Assembly: GCF_900114915.1 (NCBI RefSeq)
Contig: NZ_FOUS01000004.1
Coordinates: 62,001 to 126,000 of the forward strand
DNA length: 64,000 nt
DNA from: Bradyrhizobium sp. Rc3b
GTDB taxonomy: Bacteria > Pseudomonadota > Alphaproteobacteria > Rhizobiales > Xanthobacteraceae
Direction of reading: 5' to 3'
Below the pieces are notes generated by a model. It saw only the letters and a list, made by a program, of their open reading frames with translations, had not been told where the DNA came from and did not search any database. Position 1 is the stretch's first letter. Each line of letters starts with the position of its first letter. A program made the translations under genes and the position numbers. This document shows, piece by piece, positions 51,954 through 61,728 of this stretch.

Positions 51954-52065
51954 TGGTTCCGGACAAATGGCGCTAACGCAGCGAGACGACTGCGTAGCGA
52001 CTGGACACAAGATGCGGCAAGGCGGTCGGGAAGAGCCGCCGGCTGTATCGGGAGGACGCGCGTCA

Positions 52066-52941
52066 ATGCTGGATTTCGTTCAGCAGCTGGTCAGCGGTGT
52101 TGCGCTCGGCTGCGTCTACGGCCTGATCGCGCTCGGCTTCGTGCTCGTCTACAAGGCCACCGAGGTCGTTAATTTCGCCCAGGGCGATCTGATGATGCTC
52201 GGCGGCTTCTTCGCCTTCACCTTCATCGGCATGATGGGCCTGAACTACTGGATCGGCTTTGCCGGTGCGGTGGCCGCGATGGCGCTGTTCGGCATGCTGG
52301 CGGAGCGCGTCGTGGTGCGGCCGATCCTCGGCTATCCGCAATTCTCCATCATCATGGCGACCATCGGCCTCGGCTATTTCCTGCGCTCGGTTGCCGGCAT
52401 GATCTGGGGCACCGATGATCTGAAGATCGAGACCCCGTTCAGCCAGGGCGTGCTCCGCATCGGCTCGCTGGTGCTCGCCTACGACAAGCTGTCGGTGATC
52501 GCGGCGACGATGATCCTGTGCACGCTGCTCTATCTGTTCTTCAACAAGACCACGCTCGGCACCGCGATGCGCGCCAGTTCCGAGAACATGCTCGCGGCCT
52601 ACTACATGGGCATTCCGGTCAAGCGCGTGGTGTCGATCGTCTGGGCGATCAGCGCGGCGGTGGCGACCTGCGCCGGCGTGCTGCTGGCGCCGATCACCTT
52701 CATCCATTCCAATGTCGGCCTCGTGCTTGGCCTCAAGGCATTTCCCGCTGCGGTCCTCGGCGGCTTCGGCTCGATCCCGGGCGCCGTGGTCGGCGGCGTC
52801 CTGATCGGCGTGATCGAGAGCATGGCCGGCTTCTACCTGCCCGAAGGCTGGAAGGATGTCGCGCCGTATCTCGTGCTGCTCGCGGTGCTGCTCTTGAAGC
52901 CCGAAGGCCTGTTCGGCCACCACGTCCGCAAGAAGGTCTGA
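52066..52941 (+). CDS. livH: branched-chain amino-acid-type ABC permease LivH
   Basis: A 291-residue permease from ATG 52066, with GGAGGA upstream. It starts MLDFVQQLVSGVALGCVYGL and carries the LivH EAA-like loop around AMRASSENMLAAYYMGIPVK and IPGAVVGGVLIGVIESMAGF. About eight transmembrane helices are visible. It forms half of the membrane pore of a HAAT-family importer for branched-chain amino acids or, commonly in this genus, aromatic or fatty acids. First gene of a six-gene operon with livM 5 bp after it. Confidence 0.93.
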   Translation: MLDFVQQLVSGVALGCVYGLIALGFVLVYKATEVVNFAQGDLMMLGGFFAFTFIGMMGLNYWIGFAGAVAAMALFGMLAERVVVRPILGYPQFSIIMATIGLGYFLRSVAGMIWGTDDLKIETPFSQGVLRIGSLVLAYDKLSVIAATMILCTLLYLFFNKTTLGTAMRASSENMLAAYYMGIPVKRVVSIVWAISAAVATCAGVLLAPITFIHSNVGLVLGLKAFPAAVLGGFGSIPGAVVGGVLIGVIESMAGFYLPEGWKDVAPYLVLLAVLLLKPEGLFGHHVRKKV

Positions 52942-52946
52942 ACGCC

Positions 52947-54098
52947 ATGCGCTTCCTGTTCAAGACCGACTATGAGGACGACATCAAGCTGTTCCCGCAT
53001 TCGGGCTATCTGGTCTCGTACGGCATCCTGCTCGTACTGCTGCTGATCGCGCCCTATGTGCTCTCCAGCTATTTGATGAGCCAGCTCGTCTTCGTCTGCA
53101 TCTATGCGATCGTCGGCGTCGCGCTGCTGATCCTGACCGGCTTTACCGGCCAGGCCTCACTCGGTCACGCCGCGTTCCTCGCCATCGGGGCCTACACGGC
53201 GGCATATTTGCAGAAGTACAACGTGCCGTTCCCGGTTTACTTCCTCGCCGCCGGAGGTTTGACCGGCATCATCGGTGCGATGGTCGGCTTTCCCGCTTTG
53301 CGCCTGACCGGCATCTACCTCGTCATCGCCACCATCTCCTTTGCCCTGATCGTCGAGGAGATCCTGGCGCGCTGGGAAAGCGTCACCCACGGCAACGAGG
53401 GTATGCGGGTGAAGACGTTGTCGCTGCTCGGCGTCACCGTCCCGCGCGACAGCCCCACCTTCTATTTCCTCTGCCTCTCGGTGCTGGTGCTGACCATCGT
53501 CGGCACGCTCAACCTGCTGCGTTCGCCGACGGGCCGCGCCTTCGTCGCGATCCGCGACAGCGAGACGGCGGCGCGCAGCATGGGCGTCAATGTCGCGCTC
53601 TATAAGGTGAAGTCCTTTGCGATCTCGGCGGCAATCACCGGCTTTGCCGGCGTGCTGTTCGCGCACAAGCTCTCCTTCATCTCGCCGGAGATGTTCACGC
53701 TCCAGCTCTCGATCGAGTTCATCATCGTGATCCTGATCGGCGGTACCTTCAGCCTGCACGGCGCGGTGCTCGGCGCGATCTTCATCGTGATGATCGATCC
53801 GTTCCTGACCTATCTGAAGGACGACATGCCCGGTATGATCGCTGGGATCGCCGCGACGTTCGGCGCCGGCCCGGCCACCGCCGGCAACATCCAGTCGAAG
53901 GTCGCGGCCTTCGCCTCGCTCAACGGCCTCAAGGGCGCGATCTACGGCATCATCATCGTGCTGTTCGTGTTGTTCGAGCCGCTCGGTCTCTACGGCCGCT
54001 GGCTGAAGATAAAACTCTTCTTCCAGCTGTTCCCGCTCTACAAGCGCGCCACCTTCAAGCGGCAGAAGATCTACGTGAAGTCGGAGCGGAACCGATGA
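52947..54098 (+). CDS. livM: branched-chain amino-acid-type ABC permease LivM
   Basis: A 383-residue permease from ATG 52947, starting MRFLFKTDYEDDIKLFPHSG, and so longer at both ends than the core LivM. The family core GFTGQASLGHAAFLAIGAYT (about residues 61-80) and AIRDSETAARSMGVNVALYK (EAA loop) are intact. A C-terminal extension of about 45 residues (LKIKLFFQLFPLYKRATFKR) is basic and follows the last helix. The stop overlaps the livG start (ATGA), implying coupled translation. Confidence 0.93.
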   Translation: MRFLFKTDYEDDIKLFPHSGYLVSYGILLVLLLIAPYVLSSYLMSQLVFVCIYAIVGVALLILTGFTGQASLGHAAFLAIGAYTAAYLQKYNVPFPVYFLAAGGLTGIIGAMVGFPALRLTGIYLVIATISFALIVEEILARWESVTHGNEGMRVKTLSLLGVTVPRDSPTFYFLCLSVLVLTIVGTLNLLRSPTGRAFVAIRDSETAARSMGVNVALYKVKSFAISAAITGFAGVLFAHKLSFISPEMFTLQLSIEFIIVILIGGTFSLHGAVLGAIFIVMIDPFLTYLKDDMPGMIAGIAATFGAGPATAGNIQSKVAAFASLNGLKGAIYGIIIVLFVLFEPLGLYGRWLKIKLFFQLFPLYKRATFKRQKIYVKSERNR

Positions 54099-54853
54099 GC
54101 TATTTCCGCGCCGAGAATCTGTCGCTGCATTTCGGGGGACTCAAGGCCGTCGATGCGGTGTCCTTCGCGGTCGAGAAGGGCGAGATCCTCTCGATCATCG
54201 GGCCGAACGGTGCGGGCAAAAGCTCGATCTTCAACCTGATCTCGCGGATCTACCGGCCGACCTCGGGCCGCATCTTCTTCGAGGATCAGGATATCACCGA
54301 AGAGCCGCCCTACGACATCGCCAAGCTCGGCATCGCCCGCACCTTCCAGAACATCGAGCTGTTCGAGAATGCGACCGTGCTGTCCAACCTGCTGGTCGGC
54401 CGCCATCGGCATTCGACCACGCAGCTCTGGCAGGAGCTTTTGTTCCTGCCGAGCGTGCGCGCCAACGAGAAAGTCCATCGCCGCAGGGTCGAGCAGGTCA
54501 TCGAATTCCTCGACCTCGAACCCTATCGCGACAAGCTGATCTCGGGCCTGCCTTACGGCGTGCGCAAGGTGATCGAGCTGGCGCGCGCGCTGTGCTCGGA
54601 GCCGAAGCTGATCCTGCTCGACGAGCCATCGTCCGGCCTCAATGTCGAGGAAACCGACGACATGTCGTTCTGGATCCGCGACATGAAGAGCGAGCTCGGC
54701 GTCACCGTATTGATGGTCGAGCACGACATGTCGCTGGTCAACCGCGTCTCCGATCGCGTCATCGCGCTCAACTACGGCCGCGTGCTGGCGATGGGGTCGC
54801 CCGCCGAAGTCCAGCAGCATCCCGACGTCGTCGCTGCGTATCTGGGAGCTTGA
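54095..54853 (+). CDS. livG: ABC ATPase LivG
   Basis: A 252-residue ATPase from ATG 54095, overlapping the livM stop. It begins [20 protein letters not shown], the LivG start style. Walker A is [20 protein letters not shown], the Q-loop is [20 protein letters not shown], the signature is the variant [17 protein letters not shown] (L-P-Y-G, normal for LivG), Walker B is [18 protein letters not shown] and the H-loop is [15 protein letters not shown]. Three bases separate it from livF. Confidence 0.94.
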   Translation: MSYFRAENLSLHFGGLKAVDAVSFAVEKGEILSIIGPNGAGKSSIFNLISRIYRPTSGRIFFEDQDITEEPPYDIAKLGIARTFQNIELFENATVLSNLLVGRHRHSTTQLWQELLFLPSVRANEKVHRRRVEQVIEFLDLEPYRDKLISGLPYGVRKVIELARALCSEPKLILLDEPSSGLNVEETDDMSFWIRDMKSELGVTVLMVEHDMSLVNRVSDRVIALNYGRVLAMGSPAEVQQHPDVVAAYLGA

Positions 54854-54856
54854 CGC

Positions 54857-55645
<789 letters not shown>

Positions 55646-55736
55646 GGAAGAGCTGGCAGTAAGATGAGCTTGCCATCCGCACTCAAGACCGCCGGCAAGG
55701 CAGGCAGCGGAGGCAGGCGACAAGGAGGAGACGTGC

Positions 55737-57575
55737 ATGGCCCGACCGGCGGTGCTGACGGTCGCTGATACGATCGCGAAGAGCTTCTTGCGCGCTGCGG
55801 AGACGCGGGGCGATCGGCCGGCCATCCGCGAGAAGAAATTCGGCATCTGGCAGCCGACAAGCTGGCGCGAATGGCTGGCGATATCGAAAGAGATCGCCTA
55901 CGCGCTTCACGCCTCCGGCTTCATGCCCGGCGACGTCGCCTCCATCATCGCCAATGCCGTGCCGGAATGGGTCCATGCCGACATGGGCATCCTGTGCGCC
56001 GGCGGCGTCGCTTCGGGCATCTACCCGACCGACGCGTCGTCCCAGGTCGAGTATCTCATCAACGATTCCCGGACCAAAGTGATCTTCGCCGAGGACGAGG
56101 AGCAGCTCGACAAGATCCTCGCCTGCCGCTCGCGCTGCGCGAGCCTGCAGAAGATCATCGTGTTCGATATGGAGGGCCTCAGCGGCTTCTCCGACGACAT
56201 GGTGATGTCGCTCGACGAGTTTCGCGCGCTCGGCCGCAATCACATGGTCGGCCGCGAGGCGCTGTGGCAGGAGATGCTCGACAGCCGCGGCGCCGGCGAT
56301 CTCGCGATCCTGGTCTATACCTCCGGCACCACCGGTCCCCCCAAGGGCGCGATGCATGCCAACCGCAGCGTCACGCACCAGATGCGTCACGCCAACGACT
56401 TCATCCCGGCGCAGGAGGACGAGGACAGGCTGATCTTCCTGCCGCTGTGCCACGTCGCCGAACGCATCGGCGGCTACTACATCTCGGTCGCACTCGGCTC
56501 GGTGATGAATTTCGCCGAGAGCCCGGAAACCGTGCCGGACAATTTGCGCGAGGTGCAGCCGACCGTCTTCCTCGCGGTCCCACGCATCTGGGAAAAATTC
56601 TACTCCGCCATCACCATCGCGCTGAAGGATGCGACCCCGCTGCAGCAATGGGTCTATCGCCGCGCCATCGGCATCGGCTACCGCATGGTCGATTACCGGA
56701 TCGAAGGCAAGCCGCCGCCGCTGTCGTTGCACCTCGCAAGCCGGATCGCCTACCGGCTCGCATTCCGCAACATCCGCCGCATGATCGGGCTCGATCGCTG
56801 CCGCGTCGCCTTCACCGGCGCAGCGCCGATCGCGCCGGAGCTGATCCGCTGGTATCTCGCGCTCGGCATCGACATGCACGAGCTCTACGGCCAGACCGAG
56901 AATTGCGGTGTCGCCACCATGATGCCGGCGGAGCGGATCAAGCTCGGTTCGGTCGGCACCGCCGTGCCCTGGGGCGAGGTCACGCTGTCGCCCGAGGGTG
57001 AGATCCTGATCAAGGGCGACTTCCTGTTCATGGGTTACCTGAACCAGCCGGAGAAGACCGCCGAGACAATCGATCAGCGCGGCTGGCTGCACACCGGCGA
57101 CGTCGGCACCATCGACAATGAAGGCTTTGTCCGCATCACCGACCGGATGAAGGACATCATCATCACCTCCGGCGGCAAGAACATCACGCCGTCCGAGATC
57201 GAGAACCAACTCAAATTCTCGCCCTACATCTCCGATGCGGTCGTGATCGGCGACAAGCGGCCGTATCTGACCTGCCTCGTGATGATCGACCAGGAGAACG
57301 TCGAGAAGTTCGCCCAGGACCACGACATTCCCTTCACCAATTACGCGAGCCTGTGCCGGGCGACCGAGATTCAGGACCTGATCGGGCGCGAGATCGAGCA
57401 GGTCAACGGCAATTTTGCCCGCGTCGAGACCATCAAGAAGTTCTACCTGATCGAACGCCAGCTCACACCGGAGGACGAGGAGCTGACGCCGACCATGAAG
57501 CTGAAGCGCGGCTTCGTGAACAAGCGCTACGCCGCCGAGATCGAGGCGATGTATCGCGAGCGCGCGGTTGCTTGA
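55737..57575 (+). CDS. AMP-binding long-chain-type acyl-CoA ligase of the liv operon
   Basis: A 612-residue ANL-family ligase resembling the FadD15/long-chain synthetase branch, with AAGGAGGAG before ATG 55737. It contains the P-loop VYTSGTTGPPKGAMHANRS, FLPLCHVAERIGGYYIS, the adenylate motif ELYGQTENCGV and the GWLHTGDVGTIDNEGFVRIT hinge. The end KNITPSEIENQLKFSPYISD and TPTMKLKRGFVNKRY fit the subfamily; it is regulated by no visible element. Being inside the liv operon, it probably activates the imported acid to its CoA ester. Its stop overlaps a short dispersed palindrome. Confidence 0.9.
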   Translation: MARPAVLTVADTIAKSFLRAAETRGDRPAIREKKFGIWQPTSWREWLAISKEIAYALHASGFMPGDVASIIANAVPEWVHADMGILCAGGVASGIYPTDASSQVEYLINDSRTKVIFAEDEEQLDKILACRSRCASLQKIIVFDMEGLSGFSDDMVMSLDEFRALGRNHMVGREALWQEMLDSRGAGDLAILVYTSGTTGPPKGAMHANRSVTHQMRHANDFIPAQEDEDRLIFLPLCHVAERIGGYYISVALGSVMNFAESPETVPDNLREVQPTVFLAVPRIWEKFYSAITIALKDATPLQQWVYRRAIGIGYRMVDYRIEGKPPPLSLHLASRIAYRLAFRNIRRMIGLDRCRVAFTGAAPIAPELIRWYLALGIDMHELYGQTENCGVATMMPAERIKLGSVGTAVPWGEVTLSPEGEILIKGDFLFMGYLNQPEKTAETIDQRGWLHTGDVGTIDNEGFVRITDRMKDIIITSGGKNITPSEIENQLKFSPYISDAVVIGDKRPYLTCLVMIDQENVEKFAQDHDIPFTNYASLCRATEIQDLIGREIEQVNGNFARVETIKKFYLIERQLTPEDEELTPTMKLKRGFVNKRYAAEIEAMYRERAVA

Positions 57576-57598
57576 GCAAGATCCGGAGGATCATGCTC
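57574..57598. repeat. short dispersed palindrome, GAGCA-GATC family
   Basis: GAGCAAGATCCGGAGGATCATGCTC, a compact member that lacks the inner GGAAAAGTG part of the copies at 30415 and 45871. Its first two bases (GA) complete the TGA stop of the ligase gene (57573-57575). Confidence 0.8.
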
Positions 57599-57680
57599 AA
57601 GAGAGATGGATTTGAGAAAACGGCGAAGGCTTGAGAGGCCCGATCCTTCGCTCAACACGGGCCACTGAAGGAGGACTGCA

Positions 57681-58880
57681 ATGTCGAAATCGCTGAAGGC
57701 GCTGGGCCTGGCGGTGAGCGCCCTTGCGCTGACCTGTCTGCCGGCCGCCGCTCAAACCAAGGTCACCAATGAAGGCATCTCGGCATCCGAGATCGTCATC
57801 GGCACGCATCAGGACCTGTCGGGCCCGATCAAGGGCTGGGGCGTGCCGGTCTCCAACGGCATGAAGATGGCGGTCGAGGAGATCAACGCGGCGGGCGGTG
57901 TCCAGGGTCGCAAGATCAAGCTTGTCGTCGAGGATAGCGGCTACGATCCGAAGAAAGCTGTGCTGGCTTCGCAAAAGCTGATCGAGCGCGACAAGATTTT
58001 CGCGATGGTGGGACCAATGGGATCGCCGACCGTGCTCGCTGCGCAGGATATCCTGCTCGACGCCGGCGTGCTTCAGCTCTTCCCGCTGACGGCGGCCGAG
58101 TTCACCTTCAAGTTCGATGCGGCCAAGCCGCAGGAGCGGCTGAAGTTCAACAACCTCCTGCCCTATGTCGAGAGCACGCGCGCAGCGCTCAAATACATGA
58201 TTGAGGCAAAGAATTTCAAGAAGCCGTGCATCATGCATCAGGACGACGAGTACGGAAAAAACGTGCTCGATGGTTTTAACCAACAGCTCGCCGCCATGAA
58301 GGTGCAGCCGGCCTCGATCACGAGCTACAAGCGCGGCGCCTCCGACTTCTCGGCGCAGGTCGCCAAGATGAAGTCCGACGGCTGCGACCTCGTCGTGCTC
58401 GGCGCGGTCCTCCGTGAGCCTATCGGCACGATGACCGAGGCCAGGAAGCTCGGCTGGGAGGTCACCTTCCTCGGTGCCACGCCCGTCAACGTGCTCGAAG
58501 TGCCGGCGCTCGGCAAGGAAGTGGTGGAAGGGCTGTATGCCGCTTCGAACTTCGAAATCCCCTACGAAGACACCGCGAAGGGAAAGGTGAAGGACTGGCT
58601 CGTCAATTACAAGAAGATGTTCAACGCCGACGCCAATACGCAGGCGATCATCGGCTACAATGCGGTGATGACGTTCGCGCATTATGCCAACAAGGCTGGC
58701 AAGGATCTCACTGGCCAGAAGATGCTCGACGCGCTGGAGTCCGGCGACAAGTTCCAGGATATCTTCAATTCGCCGCCGACCGTGTTCTCGAAGACCAACC
58801 ATCTCGCCACCACCGTCACCCAGGTGCAGCAGGTGAAGAACGGCCGTTGGGTGCTGGTGAAGGACAATCTGATGTTTTGA
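57681..58880 (+). CDS. Liv-type periplasmic substrate-binding protein
   Basis: A 399-residue type-1 periplasmic binding protein (Peripla_BP_6 class) from ATG 57681, preceded by AAGGAGGA. The signal peptide ends at PAAAQ (residue 25). The mature start TKVTNEGISASEIVIGTHQD and LSGPIKGWGVPVSNGMKMAV is typical of LivK/AmiC relatives, with NAAGGVQGRKIKLVVEDSGY next. It captures the substrate for the LivHMGF transporter. Its position after the ligase rather than first in the operon, and the ligase between, favour an organic acid (fatty or aromatic) over leucine. Confidence 0.92.
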   Translation: MSKSLKALGLAVSALALTCLPAAAQTKVTNEGISASEIVIGTHQDLSGPIKGWGVPVSNGMKMAVEEINAAGGVQGRKIKLVVEDSGYDPKKAVLASQKLIERDKIFAMVGPMGSPTVLAAQDILLDAGVLQLFPLTAAEFTFKFDAAKPQERLKFNNLLPYVESTRAALKYMIEAKNFKKPCIMHQDDEYGKNVLDGFNQQLAAMKVQPASITSYKRGASDFSAQVAKMKSDGCDLVVLGAVLREPIGTMTEARKLGWEVTFLGATPVNVLEVPALGKEVVEGLYAASNFEIPYEDTAKGKVKDWLVNYKKMFNADANTQAIIGYNAVMTFAHYANKAGKDLTGQKMLDALESGDKFQDIFNSPPTVFSKTNHLATTVTQVQQVKNGRWVLVKDNLMF

Positions 58881-58913
58881 TGAAGGGCGGCTCTCGCGAC
58901 ACGACCGGTGCAC

Positions 58914-58968
58914 CCTCTTCCCTTGCGGGAGAGGGTGGATCGCCGCAAAGCGGCGAGCCGGGTGAGGG
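58914..58968. repeat. dispersed repeat, CTCTTCCCTTGCGGGAGAGGG family
   Basis: CCTCTTCCCTTGCGGGAGAGG hairpin followed by CGCCGCAAAGCGGCG and CGGGTGAGGGG. Decayed member of the family at 13471. It begins about 30 bp after the binding-protein stop. Confidence 0.7.
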
Positions 58969-59024
58969 GTCTCTATCCTCACGAATAGCCTAGCGAGCGG
59001 AAAAACAACTCATCCGGCGCCAGA

Positions 59025-59049
59025 GCCGAAGCTTGGCTTCGGCGTTTTC
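59025..59049 (+). terminator. likely intrinsic terminator after the Liv-type operon
   Basis: GCCGAAGC (59025-59032) pairs with GCTTCGGC (59036-59043) across TTG, followed by GTTTTCT. Plus-strand orientation, about 145 bp after the binding-protein stop. The T-run is short. Confidence 0.55.
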
Positions 59050-59093
59050 TCCCGCAAGAGGAGAAGGAAGAAGCTCGCCAAGCTGAGCGAAAC

Positions 59094-60206
59094 TCAAGAT
59101 CCCCCGCTCGCCGTCCCCGAATTCACCGGTGCCAACTCGTCCTCGCGGCAGCGCCAGCCGTCGGCGGCTTTGACGAACGCAAAAGTGCGCTGGATCCTCA
59201 GGCGGCGCGTCACGTTGAAGGCTTCTGCCGAACGCTCCTTGTTGGCGGCGCTCGGCTGCGGGAGGCCGGTCCTGGCGTCCCAGCAGGTACCGGTGCAGCT
59301 GGATGCGACCTTGCTGCACATGGTGAAGGGCGCCAGCACCGCCATTTCGATTTCGCCGGTGACCTGCGCCTCCTGTTCGGTCACCTGGCTGTCGAGCGCG
59401 TAGACGCGGTTGATGCGGAGGAAGCTGCCGCACGAATTGGCCGCATGGATCCGCGCCGCGCAGAAGTCGACCGCGTCGGTGTCGGGGATGCGGGCCGCGA
59501 CCTGCCGGCCGAACACCTTTCTGGGGTCGCCCTTTGCCGTGCGGATCTCGTCGGCCTTGTGCTTTAGATGGTCGGAGAGACAATCCTCTGCGGATTCGAG
59601 CTCCTGGAGCGGCACGTTCTCCTTGCCGACCAAATTGCATTTGCGATCGCGCTCTCGTGTCCACCTGCCATATTCAGCGAAGGCAAAGCGCGCTGCGGTC
59701 GGGTCCAGCTTGCCGATCAGGCCGAGCACCTGGCCATTGAGCTCCGTTTCGGCGAGTGCCAGCGACGGGTCCGCACAGATCACCGCGCCCGCCGCGGTGT
59801 TGGCGGCAAGGCAGTCGAAATCCGGATCGCGCAGGATCGCGGCGCGCTCCTCTGTCACCTTGAGCAGGCACGCCTTTACCCGCTCGAAATCGTCGGGGCG
59901 GATCGCGGTCTGGCCGACGATGCCGCAGCCGAGATTGCGCTGGCGGATCCAGATCGCATTCTCCTCGATCGCGGGAAGGCGATCGGGCAGGCGGGCGAGC
60001 CGCGCCTCGATCGCGGTGTTCAGCTTCTCGGCGGCGGCGGCAAGCGTGGCATCACCGCAGAACAATTGATTGCCGGGGTCGCGAATCTGCTGGCAGTTGT
60101 TCTTGGCGAACAGCGGCAGCCGATCGGCGATGGAGCGGTCGGACTGCGCTGACGCGGGTGAGGCGAGCGCCAGCAACGCAATCACAGTCAGCACGATGAA
60201 CCGCAT
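59094..60206 (-). CDS. secreted protein with two LprI-like domains
   Basis: A 370-residue protein from ATG 60206 with a signal peptide (VIALLALASPASAQ). Residues about 35-125 (NNCQQIRDPGNQLFCGDATL, QRNLGCGIVGQ, VKACLLKVTEE) and 130-225 (FDCLAANTAAGAVICADPSL, KCNLVGKENV, AEDCLSDHLKH) are two LprI/DUF1311-type units with matched cysteines. The last 140 residues form a different, beta-rich region (FCAARIHAANSCGSFLRINR, TMCSKVASSCTGTCWDARTG). A periplasmic lysozyme-inhibitor-like or adaptor role is possible. It is the third LprI-like protein of the window. Confidence 0.83.
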   Translation of the reverse strand: MRFIVLTVIALLALASPASAQSDRSIADRLPLFAKNNCQQIRDPGNQLFCGDATLAAAAEKLNTAIEARLARLPDRLPAIEENAIWIRQRNLGCGIVGQTAIRPDDFERVKACLLKVTEERAAILRDPDFDCLAANTAAGAVICADPSLALAETELNGQVLGLIGKLDPTAARFAFAEYGRWTRERDRKCNLVGKENVPLQELESAEDCLSDHLKHKADEIRTAKGDPRKVFGRQVAARIPDTDAVDFCAARIHAANSCGSFLRINRVYALDSQVTEQEAQVTGEIEMAVLAPFTMCSKVASSCTGTCWDARTGLPQPSAANKERSAEAFNVTRRLRIQRTFAFVKAADGWRCREDELAPVNSGTASGGS

Positions 60207-60285
60207 TCCCGTCGCCCCCGCAAAGCCGTGGCTATGCTAGCCGTCCGGATCGCGTGGTGGAATGGGTTTTTGGTGAACCGAGGTT

Positions 60286-60367
60286 CGTAGCCCGGCTGAA
60301 GCGTAATCCGGGATTCGAGCGATAAGCGACCGCGCCCCGGATTTCGCTGCGCTCCATCCGGACTACA
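60286..60367. repeat. dispersed inverted repeat, GTAGCCCGG...CCGGACTAC family
   Basis: CGTAGCCCGGCTGAAGCGTA at the left pairs imperfectly with CGCTGCGCTCCATCCGGACTAC at the right; AATCCGGGATT / CCCCGGATT lies inside. Related to the copy at 7470-7541. Confidence 0.75.
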
Positions 60368-60374
60368 AGATGGC

Positions 60375-61106
60375 TCAGCGCGCCTCGACGGCCATCATCG
60401 AGACCTGCATCGGTTCGTCGACATATTTCATCACGGCCGACCGATGAAGCGCGAACAGCGGCTGGTAGCTCCGCGCAGCGTCGTCCTCGACCATCGCCAT
60501 GCGGCGGTTGTCGAGCATCAGCCAGCGGCCATCGAGGCGCGCGGCGACAACCGCATGCTCCTCGCCGGCCCTGACGTCGCGCACCACGACGATGCGGAGA
60601 TCCTCGGCGGCCACGCCCGCCAGCCGCAGCGCGGCCAGCTTGGCGATGGCATAGTCCTCGCAATCTCCGGCGCCGCGCGCGAAGGTCGCCAGCGGCGAGC
60701 TCCAGACGTCGTCGATGCCGTCATTGGCGGGCCGGATGGCAAGGTTGATGGCGCGGTTGGTCTCACCAAGCCGGGCGCGGCCATCGCGGGCGCGGGCCTG
60801 GTCGACGATGGCAAGCAGCTTCAGGGCCGCGGGCGAAGCGCAATTGTCGCGGTCACCGTCGCATAGCGCGAGCTGCACCATGTCGCCGTCGAGCTTGTCC
60901 TTCAGCAGGAGCCATTTCTGTTGCAGGCTGCCGGCGGAGATGGCGAAGGCGAACACGCCGAACGGCTCGGCGGATTTGCGCACGAGTAGGCCTGCGCCCG
61001 GCGACAGCAGCGTGCCGGCGCGAAGCTCGGCGGCCGACCCACACAGGACCAATCCGCACAGGACAAGGATTGCGCGCCAGGCGCGCGAGCGAGCAGCGGT
61101 CTCCAT
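60375..61106 (-). CDS. LapG-like transglutaminase-fold cysteine protease
   Basis: A 243-residue exported protein of the bacterial transglutaminase-like cysteine proteinase (BTLCP) family, which includes LapG, the periplasmic protease that releases giant adhesins. ATG 61106 has AAGGGGATG upstream; a signal peptide ends near LRAG (residue 31). The catalytic triad is Cys149 (GAGDCEDYAIAK), His184 (GEEHAVVAAR) and Asp199 (WLMLDNRR). The Asp-rich DDVW-SSP segment before Cys149 is as in calcium-using LapG. It is divergent from a giant repeat protein (622 bp apart). No LapD-like regulator is in view. Confidence 0.88.
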   Translation of the reverse strand: METAARSRAWRAILVLCGLVLCGSAAELRAGTLLSPGAGLLVRKSAEPFGVFAFAISAGSLQQKWLLLKDKLDGDMVQLALCDGDRDNCASPAALKLLAIVDQARARDGRARLGETNRAINLAIRPANDGIDDVWSSPLATFARGAGDCEDYAIAKLAALRLAGVAAEDLRIVVVRDVRAGEEHAVVAARLDGRWLMLDNRRMAMVEDDAARSYQPLFALHRSAVMKYVDEPMQVSMMAVEAR

Positions 61107-61728
61107 CTGACATCCCCTTCCGGCTTCGGTCCAAGTCCCCCTCGACCTGAACGCGCCGGGCTTTGTTGCTTTCGCGGAGATAGTGCGAGACAGGCTGTTT
61201 TGTTCTGCTTAACGCGCCCGGCTGGGGTTCCAAATCCGGGGAACAGGCTGAAACAGGCCCGTCCAAATTGCGTAAAATTTTACGATTCGCCGGCTAGGAG
61301 GTGTCAGTCTGCCGCGAAATCGAGCCAATTGCAGACACAGGTTGTGGCAGTGCCGAATCTGGGTCCTATGGCTAACGACCCCCCTATTTCATGGGGTTCT
61401 GTTAGTTAGGTCACAGATTTAAGTGCGTATTTGCCGCAGGATGCTGCGGGACCTCGCGAAGGTAAGATGACGCAAGTATCTGCTCTTTGACTATACGGCA
61501 GGTTACTTTGGATGACTGGAAATGCGCGGAAACAGGCCGAATTCGACTTCCGAATATTTAAAAGGTTACTTTCGCTTCTCTGGAGCGACGCCAAGACGTG
61601 GGGTTTCCTGGGGCCAAGTGATGCGAAATCACACAAGCAATAGATGGTATCGCTAAGGACTTGCTAATGCTATGCAAGCTTAGGCGGTCGATACTTACTT
61701 AAATTTTAACCCTTTTTACGGTGCCCGG
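61107..61728. other. long AT-richer divergent leader region
   Basis: The 622 bp between the protease gene and the giant surface-protein gene contain no gene I can support. From about 61260 the composition is clearly more A/T-rich than the surroundings. Two copies of AGGTTACTTT start at about 61500 and 61563, 63 bp apart. A perfect palindrome lies at 61271. This space likely holds the promoters of both genes. Confidence 0.5.
61271..61284. promoter_or_regulatory. perfect 14-bp palindrome CGTAAAATTTTACG
   Basis: CGTAAAA/TTTTACG in the divergent leader, 165 bp upstream of the protease ATG. Its symmetric, AT-centred form fits a dimeric repressor or activator site, but a single palindrome of this size can arise by chance. 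Confidence 0.4.
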